Below are positions 24,309-31,702 of a stretch of DNA of 64,000 bases, in pieces. The DNA lies in NCBI RefSeq assembly GCF_017573465.1, contig NZ_JAGEPF010000002.1:62001-126000 (forward strand), written 5' to 3'. Below the pieces are notes generated by a model. It was not told the DNA's origin, ran no database searches, and worked only from the letters and a program-made list of their open reading frames with translations. This DNA comes from Actinomadura violacea (GTDB lineage: Bacteria; Actinomycetota; Actinomycetes; Streptosporangiales; Streptosporangiaceae). Position numbers and translations under genes: made by a program. How positions within the stretch are numbered: the first letter of the stretch is position 1; the number at the start of each line of letters is the position of its first letter.

Positions 24309-25666
24309 GCGTCGAGGCGACGGACCGGCCCGGGCAGGAACGCGCCACCTGGCTGGAGGGGCACCTCGCCCCCATTGAGGACGAAGTCGACGCCACCTGC
24401 CTGAAGATCACCGGCGCGCTCCCGCCCGAGCTGACCGGACGGTACTTCCGCAACGGCCCGAACCCGCTGCCCGGGAGGCCGAGCGGGCACTGGTTCACCG
24501 GCCCCGGGATGATCCACGGGGTGCGGCTGCGGGACGGCCGCGCCGAGTGGTACCGCAACCGGTGGGTGCGGACCAGGTCGTTCACCGATCCGGATGCCCG
24601 GTACGCCGCCGCCGACGGCACGCTCGACCTCACCGCCGTCGCCGCCAACACCCACGTCGTCCCGCACGGCGACAGGATCCTCGCGCTGGTCGAGAACGGC
24701 CTCCCCTACGAGGTGACGCCCGAGCTCGGCACGGCCGGGCCGTGCGACTTCGGCGGGACGCTCACCACCGCGATGACCGCGCACCCCAAGCAGGACCCGG
24801 TCACCGGCGACCTGCTGTTCTTCGGCTACGGGGTGCTCCCGCCGTACCTGACCTACCACCGGCTGCCCGCCGGCGGGTCGCGGATCGTGGAGAGCGCCGA
24901 GATCGCGGTCCCGGGCCCGACGATGATGCACGACTTCGCGATCACCGAGAACCACGTGGTCTGGCTCGACCTGCCCGTCGTGTTCGACCTGGAGACGGCG
25001 CTCGGCGGGGCGGGCATGCCGTTCCGCTGGGACGAGTCCTACGGCGCCCGGCTCGGTGTGATGCGGCGGGACGCGGCGGGCGACGTCCGCTGGTTCGACA
25101 TCGACCCCTGCTACGTCTTCCACGTCGGCAACGCCCACGAGGACGCCGCCGGCCGGATCGTCCTGGACGGCGTCCGCTACCGGTCCGCGGAGTTCGCCGG
25201 CCTGTGGACGCGGATCGGCGGCGCGGCGAGCCCGTCGCACGCCGCCGCACAGTCCGGGACGTCGTCCCTGTACCGCTGGACGCTCGACCCCGCGTCCGGG
25301 CGGGTCTCCGAGGAGAGCCTCGACGACCGCAACGTGGAGTTCCCCACCCACGACGATGCCCGGACCGGCCGGGAGCACCGTTTCCTCTACACGGTGGCCG
25401 GGAACGCCGTCGTGAAGTACGACCTGCGCGACGGTTCGTCCTCGGTCCGGGAGTTCGAGGAGGGGGCGTCCGTGGGCGAGGCGGTCTTCGTCCCCGCCGA
25501 GGGGGCGCGCGGGGAGGACGAGGGATGGCTGCTGTCGATCGTCTCCGGCTCCTCGGGCGCGGAGCTCGCCGTCCTGGACGCGGCGGACCTGTCGCGGACG
25601 GCGGGCGTGCGGCTGCCCCGGCGGGTGCCGGCGGGCTTCCACGGCAGCTGGATCCCCGACGCCTGA
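24305..25666 (+). CDS. carotenoid cleavage oxygenase family protein
   Basis: 453 residues of the seven-bladed propeller family that cleaves a C=C bond in carotenoids, apocarotenoids or stilbenes using Fe(II) and O2. All four iron histidines are identifiable: His160 (TAHPKQD), His209 (MMHDFAI), His283 (YVFHVGN) and His446 (GFHGSW). YFRNGPNP is the usual N-terminal motif. No carotenoid synthesis genes are in the window, so the substrate is unknown. ATG overlaps the upstream membrane-protein stop. The aldehyde dehydrogenase 100 bp downstream could oxidise an aldehyde product. Confidence 0.92.
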   Translation: MSVEATDRPGQERATWLEGHLAPIEDEVDATCLKITGALPPELTGRYFRNGPNPLPGRPSGHWFTGPGMIHGVRLRDGRAEWYRNRWVRTRSFTDPDARYAAADGTLDLTAVAANTHVVPHGDRILALVENGLPYEVTPELGTAGPCDFGGTLTTAMTAHPKQDPVTGDLLFFGYGVLPPYLTYHRLPAGGSRIVESAEIAVPGPTMMHDFAITENHVVWLDLPVVFDLETALGGAGMPFRWDESYGARLGVMRRDAAGDVRWFDIDPCYVFHVGNAHEDAAGRIVLDGVRYRSAEFAGLWTRIGGAASPSHAAAQSGTSSLYRWTLDPASGRVSEESLDDRNVEFPTHDDARTGREHRFLYTVAGNAVVKYDLRDGSSSVREFEEGASVGEAVFVPAEGARGEDEGWLLSIVSGSSGAELAVLDAADLSRTAGVRLPRRVPAGFHGSWIPDA

Positions 25667-25710
25667 CCGGTGCCCGGAGGGGAGCAGACACCCGGCCGCC
25701 TAGAGTGATT

Positions 25711-25722
25711 TACTAGCGAGTA
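25711..25722. promoter_or_regulatory. possible operator palindrome
   Basis: TACT-AGCG-AGTA, 47 bp before the aldehyde dehydrogenase start, in an AT-richer patch. It is TetR/GntR-like in form; no regulator is adjacent. Confidence 0.35.
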
Positions 25723-25768
25723 CACAATGCAAGTAACCACTTACCAGGCTCCTCCCGGGAGGTTCCGC

Positions 25769-27268
25769 ATGTCCGTGGCCACGGAGAGCACCGAGACCTT
25801 CGCGTCCCTGAACCCGGCCACCGGCGAGGTCGTCGCCGAGCACCCCGTGCACGGCGCCGACGCCGTCGCGCAGGCGCTCGGCCGGGCCCGCGAGGCGGCC
25901 GGCTGGTGGCGCGCCCTCGGCTGGAAGGAGCGCCGCCTCCGGCTGCTGAACGTCAAGGGCGCGCTCACCCGCAACCTCAACCGGATGGCCGAGCTCATCC
26001 ACCAGGAGACCGGCAAGCCGGTGCAGGACGCCCAGCTGGAGACGATCATGGCGATCTCCCACCTGGACTGGGCGGCCCGCAACGCGCGCAAGATCCTCGG
26101 CCCGCGCACCGTCTACCCCGGCCTGATGGCCATCAACCAGCGCTGCGAGCTGGAGTACCAGCCGCTCGGCGTCGTCGGCGTCATCGGCCCCTGGAACTAC
26201 CCGATCTTCACCCCGATGGGCTCGATCGCCTACGCGCTCGCCGCCGGCAACGCCGTGGTGTTCAAGCCGTCGGAGTTCACCCCCGGCGTCGGGCTGCTGC
26301 TCGCCGAACTGGTCGAGGGCGTGATCCCCGAGCACCCGGTGCTGCAGGTCGTCACCGGCCTCGGCCCCACCGGCGCCGCGCTCGCCTCGTCCCCGGACGT
26401 CGACAAGATCGCCTTCACCGGCTCCGGCCGCACCGCCAAGCGCGTGATGGCCGCCTGCGCCGAGAACCTCACCCCGATCGTCGCCGAGTGCGGCGGCAAG
26501 GACGCCTGCATCGTCGACTCCGACGCCGACCTGGACGCCGCCGCCGACGCCGCGCTGTGGGGCGCGATGTCCAACGCCGGCCAGACCTGCATCGGCGTCG
26601 AGCGGATCTACGTGCTCGACGACGTCTACGACCGCTTCCTCGGCAAGATCACCGAGCGGGCGAAGGAGCTGCGGCCCGGCTTCGACCGCGAGGCCGCCTA
26701 CGGCCCGATCACCATGCCCGGCCAGCTCGACATCATCGAACGGCACATCAAGGACGCCCTCGACAAGGGCGGCAAGGCCGTCGTCGGCGGCGCCGAGTCC
26801 GTCCGCAAGCCCTACGTCGAGCCGGTCGTGCTCACCGACGTGCCGGACGACTCGTCCGCCGTCTGCGAGGAGACGTTCGGCCCGACGATCACCGTCCACC
26901 GCGTCAAGGACCTGGACGAGGCGGTCGAGAAGGCCAACCGCACCAGCTACGGCCTCGCCGGGACGATCTTCTCCGGCAGCCGGACCCGCGCGATGGAGGC
27001 CGCCCGAGCGATGCGCTCGGGCATGACGTCCATCAACGCGTTCGCCGCGTTCGCGCAGGTCGCGGCGCTGCCGTTCGGCGGCGTCGGCGAGTCGGGCTTC
27101 GGCCGCATCCACGGCGCGGACGGCCTGCGCGAGTTCGCCCGCCCGAAGGCCATCACCCGCCAGCGGTTCGCCACCATGAACCTCACCTCGTTCGGCCGCA
27201 CCGAGAAGGAGATGGCGCGCGTCCTCGGCCTCATCAACATGATCCACGGCCGCCGCTACAAGCGCTAA
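25769..27268 (+). CDS. NAD(P)-dependent aldehyde dehydrogenase
   Basis: 499 residues. The Rossmann/cofactor part shows GVVGVIGPWNYPIFTPMG and KPSEFTP. The general base Glu is in IVAECGGKD and the nucleophile Cys in NAGQTCIGVERIYV; EETFGPTI and PFGGVGESGFGR complete the fold. It resembles enzymes annotated as succinic semialdehyde dehydrogenase in actinomycetes, but substrate cannot be fixed. The upstream oxygenase suggests an apocarotenal or similar aldehyde as an alternative. GGGAGG precedes ATG 25769, preferred over 25727. Confidence 0.9.
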   Translation: MSVATESTETFASLNPATGEVVAEHPVHGADAVAQALGRAREAAGWWRALGWKERRLRLLNVKGALTRNLNRMAELIHQETGKPVQDAQLETIMAISHLDWAARNARKILGPRTVYPGLMAINQRCELEYQPLGVVGVIGPWNYPIFTPMGSIAYALAAGNAVVFKPSEFTPGVGLLLAELVEGVIPEHPVLQVVTGLGPTGAALASSPDVDKIAFTGSGRTAKRVMAACAENLTPIVAECGGKDACIVDSDADLDAAADAALWGAMSNAGQTCIGVERIYVLDDVYDRFLGKITERAKELRPGFDREAAYGPITMPGQLDIIERHIKDALDKGGKAVVGGAESVRKPYVEPVVLTDVPDDSSAVCEETFGPTITVHRVKDLDEAVEKANRTSYGLAGTIFSGSRTRAMEAARAMRSGMTSINAFAAFAQVAALPFGGVGESGFGRIHGADGLREFARPKAITRQRFATMNLTSFGRTEKEMARVLGLINMIHGRRYKR

Positions 27269-27508
27269 GAACGGCGGTGCCCGCAACGCGAGGGCGCCGC
27301 GCGAGTGCGGCGCCCGCCCCGCGCGGGCGCCGCACACAGAACAACCCGCCCGCCCCGCGCGGGCGGGTTGGTGGTTTTGACGCCGGCCGCCCGGCGGCCT
27401 CATCGGCCCTTCGTCCGCGCCGTTTCCTGAGCCCGGACCGGCCCCGCCTAAGGCGTCCCGCGCCTGCCGGACCGCCCCCTAAGGCGGCTGAGCCCTAGGC
27501 GCCGCGAT
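27269..27508. other. spacer with terminators and CTAAGG boxes
   Basis: No gene. After two hairpins the section from about 27445 carries repeated CTAAGG-type boxes (near 27449 and 27478, then 27509 and 27519 in the conserved leader), an unusual word at this GC content. These may be extra upstream binding sites for the factor that acts on the small-peptide promoter. Confidence 0.4.
27305..27369 (+). terminator. tandem perfect hairpins
   Basis: GTGCGGCGCCCGC-CCCGC-GCGGGCGCCGCAC (13-bp arms, 27305-27335; the hexamer halves are given without the full run) and AACCCGCCCGC-CCCGC-GCGGGCGGGTT (27343-27369), the latter followed by GGTGGTTTT. Likely terminator of the aldehyde dehydrogenase gene. Confidence 0.75.
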
Positions 27509-27592
27509 CTAAGGCGTCCTAAGGCCTGCGAATAGGGCGTCGTCCCGATGTAGGACCCGGGGCCTTAGGACGAACCTTGTACATGTCGGGCC
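27509..27592 (+). promoter_or_regulatory. 84-bp conserved leader, copy B
   Basis: Counterpart of 13327-13410: CTAAGG boxes ten bases apart, AATAGGG as a possible -10, CCCGATGT, then GGGGCCTTAGGACGAACCTT and ACATGTCGGGCC. CCCGAUGU can pair with the UGUCGGG-side sequence over eight positions including two G-U pairs, as in copy A. The first 36-residue peptide gene starts 31 bp downstream. Confidence 0.65.
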
Positions 27593-27623
27593 AAGAGGGC
27601 CCGGCGGAGACAAGGAGCAGGAC

Positions 27624-27734
27624 ATGTACAGCACGGACATCAGCCGGGTCATCATCGCCGACCGCGTACGCGACCGCCAGAACGAGGCCCGCAACGCGCG
27701 CCGCGCCCGCCTCGCCAAGGCGCTCAAGCGCTGA
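27624..27734 (+). CDS. 36-residue basic peptide, tandem copy 1
   Basis: MYSTDISRVIIADRVRDRQN continues into EARNARRARLAKALKR. AAGGAG lies six bases before the ATG. The C-terminal half (EARxARxARLAKALKR) is shared with the next gene and, more loosely, with the peptide at 13.1-13.3 kb. Predicted to be one amphipathic, strongly basic helix. It is too short for most gene finders. Good ribosome binding site, conserved leader and a paralogue next door support it. Function unknown. Confidence 0.7.
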   Translation: MYSTDISRVIIADRVRDRQNEARNARRARLAKALKR

Positions 27735-27777
27735 CGCGCGACCCGTCCAGAGACCGAACGAACGGAAGGAGCCGACC

Positions 27778-27888
27778 ATGATCAGCCACGAGTTCATGAG
27801 GATCGCCGGGCAGGACCGGGTGCGCAGGCTGCGGGCCGAGGCCCGCGACGCGCGCCTGGCCCGCCTCGCCAAGGCCCTCAAGCGGTGA
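27778..27888 (+). CDS. 36-residue basic peptide, tandem copy 2
   Basis: MISHEFMRIAGQDRVRRLRA continues into EARDARLARLAKALKR, the same length as copy 1 and ending in the same seven residues LAKALKR. GGAAGGAG lies six bases before the ATG. It starts 43 bp after copy 1 and shares its transcript, since a clear terminator follows only this gene. Probably a local duplication that has diverged in the N-terminal half. Confidence 0.7.
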   Translation: MISHEFMRIAGQDRVRRLRAEARDARLARLAKALKR

Positions 27889-27913
27889 GCCCCGGACCGC
27901 GACCCCATCCGCC

Positions 27914-27941
27914 AACGCCCCCGTCATGCGACGGGGGCGTT
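27914..27941. terminator. hairpin terminator
   Basis: AACGCCCCCGTC-ATGC-GACGGGGGCGTT followed by CCTCGTTCC. It ends the two small-peptide genes and, from the other side, the receptor-like gene. Confidence 0.75.
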
Positions 27942-27960
27942 CCTCGTTCCGGCGCCGTTC

Positions 27961-29520
27961 TCACGACCGGCTGCTCGCCTTACCCCTCGCCGGATACAGG
28001 AGCTTGCGCGTTCCGTCGTGCCGGAGTTCGACGACGTTGATGGTCGGATGGTGCGGGTCGCCATCGGGGTCCATCTCGATGCGCCCCGCCGCTCCCTGCA
28101 CGTAGTTCGTCTCATGCAGGTTGTAGAGGAAGTTGAGGACGTCGGCCGATGACGGGATCTCGCCGCCGCGCGCCAGGTGCACGGCCTGCGCGGCCGTGAG
28201 GAACGCGTCGTGCGCCATCATCTCCCAGGCGTCGCGCAGCTGGGACCGGTCGAACGGCTCGTAGTACCGCTCGGCCTCGGTGAGGAACGTCGCGAACGCC
28301 TTCTGCTGCTGCGGATCGCTGCTGTCGCCCGCGACCAGGTCCGGGTCCGTCAGCGGGGTGTAGACCACGGTGGCCGGGGCGTCGCCGGGGAAGTCGGCGA
28401 TCCCTTCGGCGTCGGAGCCCGTGACCACGGTGATGGGGTGCTTCTCGCATTTCTCGAAGTCCTGGAGCAGCCGCGGAAGGAAGATCGTCCGGCCCGCGTA
28501 CAGCACCACGTCCGGCGGGTCGCCGCCGCACAGGTTGAGGTTGCTGGCGACCGCCGCGAACACGTTGGGAAGGCCCGGCTGCGCCGGGCTGTCGGCGCTG
28601 AAGGACTCGGGCAGCCGCCCTCCCGTCTTGATCGCGTCCTTGAAGAGGTCGTGGAAGTCGCGTTCGAGCGACTTGCTGTAAAGGTCGTCGGACTTGCGGT
28701 CGACCACCATCACGGCCGACTTGATGCGCGGCTTCAGATAGCCGGCCAGGACCTCCACCTGCCGCCGCACCGGCACCGCGACCCGCGTCAGGCCGTCGAT
28801 CCTGGTGGCGCCGCCGGTGCCGGGCGGGCCGAGCGCCGCACCGGCGCTGTCGAACCCGTCCCCGGTGACGACGTCGCCGACCATCCCGATCTTCTTCGCG
28901 GACAGCTCGCGGGCCGACTCGATGGTCTGCCGGGTGCTGATGCCCATTCCGACCACGGCGACCAGGTGCTCGGCGTCTCGCATCCTCTCCAGCCGGCCGA
29001 CGACCTTCTTCCAGTGGCTCTGGTCGGCGCCCTCGTTGGCGAGGACGAGCTTGATGCCCGGCTTGTCGCCGTCGGCGGCCCCTCGGTTCGCGCGCATCTG
29101 CGCGATGTGCGCGCCCTCGATCTCCCGGGTGACCCGGCCGCCGGTGAGGTCGTGCTCCTTGGTGGTGGACAGCGCACCGAGGAACGCCACGGTCACATAG
29201 CCGCCCTTCAGCCCGGTCACCCGCTTGTTCTCCTTGCGAATGGCCTCGTCGACCTTCTTCATCGACGGATCGAAATGGACGGCGCCGTCGGTGACCCCGA
29301 TACATTCCCCGCCGATCCGGTCAACACCGTGCCCGCAGGTCGGAGGGCGGAAGAACACGTACCAGACGCCGGCCGCCACGACCGCCAAGGCCGTCATCGC
29401 GGCGACGGTCACGAACCAAGGGCGCGGCCCGTAGCGGGGCAGCGGGATGGGATCGTCCGGGTCGGGTTCGCGCAGCCGCAGGAAAACGGACCTCAGCGCC
29501 CTCCGGACAGTACGGACCAT
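27961..29520 (-). CDS. membrane-anchored periplasmic-binding-like receptor
   Basis: 519 residues. A cytoplasmic N-tail of ~33 residues leads to one membrane helix (WFVTVAAMTALAVVAAGVWYVFF). After it comes CGHGVDRIGGECIGVTDG and a long type-1 periplasmic-binding-like domain (VTVAFLGALSTT, IKLVLANEGAD, LVAVVGMGISTRQTIESAREL, PDVVLYAGRTIFLPRLLQDF, AWEMMAHDAFLTAAQAVHLA), as in branched-chain amino-acid binding proteins. No ABC permease is near. Its 31-bp distance to the upstream P-loop ATPase gene marks a fixed pair. A sensor or atypical uptake role is my inference. GGAGG precedes the ATG. Confidence 0.75.
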   Translation of the reverse strand: MVRTVRRALRSVFLRLREPDPDDPIPLPRYGPRPWFVTVAAMTALAVVAAGVWYVFFRPPTCGHGVDRIGGECIGVTDGAVHFDPSMKKVDEAIRKENKRVTGLKGGYVTVAFLGALSTTKEHDLTGGRVTREIEGAHIAQMRANRGAADGDKPGIKLVLANEGADQSHWKKVVGRLERMRDAEHLVAVVGMGISTRQTIESARELSAKKIGMVGDVVTGDGFDSAGAALGPPGTGGATRIDGLTRVAVPVRRQVEVLAGYLKPRIKSAVMVVDRKSDDLYSKSLERDFHDLFKDAIKTGGRLPESFSADSPAQPGLPNVFAAVASNLNLCGGDPPDVVLYAGRTIFLPRLLQDFEKCEKHPITVVTGSDAEGIADFPGDAPATVVYTPLTDPDLVAGDSSDPQQQKAFATFLTEAERYYEPFDRSQLRDAWEMMAHDAFLTAAQAVHLARGGEIPSSADVLNFLYNLHETNYVQGAAGRIEMDPDGDPHHPTINVVELRHDGTRKLLYPARGKASSRS

Positions 29521-29551
29521 CAGTTGCCTCCAGGGGTCTGCCGTACGGCGT

Positions 29552-31504
29552 TCAGCGCGGCCATTGCTTGGCGATCTCCCGGTGGTCCTCGGCCTCCCCG
29601 TTCAGCATGGCGCTCTCGGAGTGGGCGTCCTGCGCGATCAGGTCGTACGCGGCCGCGATGGCGGTGTGCAGTTCGTAGCGGGCCGGACCGGTGAACGGGT
29701 CGGCGGCGATCCAGAGGCCGGCCACGAGGGCGGCCAGGGCCCGGGGGTGGCCCAGGCCGGGCACGTCGTCCGCCCGGGCGGTCCGCGCCAGCCGCTCGGC
29801 CTCGCCGCTCGGGTCGTGCACCGCCGGCGTGCGGCGGGGCGCAGCGGTCACCTTCGCGACCAGACCGAGCCATGCGGACGCGGGCATCTCGGTGAGCAGG
29901 GCGGCGAGCCGGCGGGTGACGTGCGCCAGGTCGCCGAGGGCGAGCGCGTGGTACAGGTCGCGGACCTGCTCCTCGCCGGTCAGGCCGTCCCCCGGCACGG
30001 CCGGGCGGAGGCGGGCGTGGAGGGCGTCCCAGGTGGTGCCGTTCGCGACGCGCTCCGCCAGCCGGCGCGCCAGCAGCCGGTGGAGGACCGCGGGCAGCGT
30101 CTCGGGTCCGGCGCCGCGGGCCGGCTGCCAGACGTCGGAGCGGAGGACGAACCCCGCGTCGGCCGGGCTCAGCAGGGCCGCGGTGAGGAACTGCGCCTCG
30201 TCCTGGTCCCGCGCGGCGGCCGTCGTGATCAGGTGCTCGCGCTGCCGCGGGCTGAAGGCGGACAGGAAGTCGTCGACCAGCCGCTCGCCGATCGGCCGCT
30301 CGGGATCGGCGTCATCGGCGGGGTCGTACGGGCGGCCGAGGAGCGTCCCGACGTCGGCGCGCTCGTCCGCGCACTCGGCGGCCGCCCGGACGAGCCTGGC
30401 CGTCGCGTGCGGGTTCCCGGCCGTGAACTGGTGGATCATCTTCGCCGTGTGGTCGTGGAACCCGGCGTGGCGCGCCAGCTGCTCGGTCTCGTTCCACGTG
30501 AGGTCCGGGAGCGCGATCCTCAGCCGCCGGACCGCGGGATCGCCGAACACCGCCGGGACGTCGATCTCCGCCAGGGACGCGGCGGCGGCGCCGCCCGCGA
30601 GCGCCCGCACCGCCGGGCCGCCGCGGGCCGCCGCGATCACCCCGATGGGCGGTGTCCGGGTCCGGCCCGCGCTGGCCGACAGGAGCGCTTTGACGAACGC
30701 GGCTGCGCCCTCGGCGTCGTCCACGAGGATCGCGCATTTGTATCCGCCATCGGCGGCGGGGCCGTTCGCGAACTCGTCCTCGAGGTCGGCGAGGAATGCG
30801 TCCAGCAGGAGCCGGTCGACCCAGCCCCGGTACTTCGGGTACTCGTGGTACCGGACATTGAGTTTCACCAGCTTGTCCGGCCCCGCCGTCCCGGCGCCGT
30901 ACCAGCGCTCCCCTTTATCGAGCTCGGAGCGCCGGCCGAACCTCGGAAAGGGCAGGCCATTGCTCATCAGGTCGGAGAGGACCCGGCCGATCACATCCGC
31001 CCATACCGCGTCCACCATGACGCCCGCGGCACGGGCGGCCAGGGGCGGGACCACGGCCCCCGCGAGGCGGCTCAGGAAGTTCCTGAGCGCCGCCCTGTCG
31101 CGATAGCGGTCGAGAATCCGCCGGACCTCCTGCCGGGCCTTCTCCGGATCCGCTCCGATGCCGACCGCCGCGCCGATGAGCGGCTCGTCCATCACCATCC
31201 GGCCGACGAGCAGGCGCGGGAACCTGAGCCCGTCGAGCCGCCCGCACCGGCGGTTGAGCTCGAAGCCCAGGGCGGCGAGGACATCCGGAACCGGTGAGTC
31301 CTTCAGCGTCGTTCCGTCCATGCGGGCGTGCGGAACGCGCTCTTCAAGAATGTCCTCGACGGCGTCCAGCAGGGCGGTCTTCCCCGCGCCGCTCGGCCCC
31401 ACGAAGATCAGCATCGGGGACTCGCCGGCCGGCGCGCCCGGACGGAGTTTGATCACTTCGCCGGCGAGAGGCAGGCCCTTTTCCCGGCCATAGAGTCGGG
31501 GCAT
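29552..31504 (-). CDS. P-loop ATPase paired with the receptor
   Basis: About 650 residues. Walker A is in LIFVGPSGAGKTALLDAVED (about 35-50), and CAILVDDAEGAAAFV looks like Walker B. A helical C-terminal half follows, with winged-helix-like FSPRQREHLITTAAARD; the whole resembles STAND/AAA-type ATPases. It is soluble, with no membrane segments. The gene sits upstream of the receptor-like gene in the same transcript. Together they look like a two-part signalling or transport unit common but uncharacterised in actinomycetes. The start may instead be the GTG at 31513, three codons up. Confidence 0.7.
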   Translation of the reverse strand: MPRLYGREKGLPLAGEVIKLRPGAPAGESPMLIFVGPSGAGKTALLDAVEDILEERVPHARMDGTTLKDSPVPDVLAALGFELNRRCGRLDGLRFPRLLVGRMVMDEPLIGAAVGIGADPEKARQEVRRILDRYRDRAALRNFLSRLAGAVVPPLAARAAGVMVDAVWADVIGRVLSDLMSNGLPFPRFGRRSELDKGERWYGAGTAGPDKLVKLNVRYHEYPKYRGWVDRLLLDAFLADLEDEFANGPAADGGYKCAILVDDAEGAAAFVKALLSASAGRTRTPPIGVIAAARGGPAVRALAGGAAAASLAEIDVPAVFGDPAVRRLRIALPDLTWNETEQLARHAGFHDHTAKMIHQFTAGNPHATARLVRAAAECADERADVGTLLGRPYDPADDADPERPIGERLVDDFLSAFSPRQREHLITTAAARDQDEAQFLTAALLSPADAGFVLRSDVWQPARGAGPETLPAVLHRLLARRLAERVANGTTWDALHARLRPAVPGDGLTGEEQVRDLYHALALGDLAHVTRRLAALLTEMPASAWLGLVAKVTAAPRRTPAVHDPSGEAERLARTARADDVPGLGHPRALAALVAGLWIAADPFTGPARYELHTAIAAAYDLIAQDAHSESAMLNGEAEDHREIAKQWPR

Positions 31505-31702
31505 GGCTCTCACCGTCCCTCAGTGGCGTCATGACGCGTGTTTCATTGTCGCATTGGCGTCGGCGTTGCCGAACGGAAACGAACGCAGAGTGGAAAAAGA
31601 CGCACAACGGGGAGCCGGTCATTTCAGATGAACGGCGCTAATGGGAGTGCGACCGTGCGGGAGCACACGGCCTGACGCGGGGAATGCGGAGCCGCCCCGG
31701 CG

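Noticed and set aside
19000-31500. Secondary-metabolite gene cluster or prophage
   Set aside because: No synthase, terpene cyclase, NRPS/PKS, capsid, terminase or integrase gene is present; genes are short independent units.
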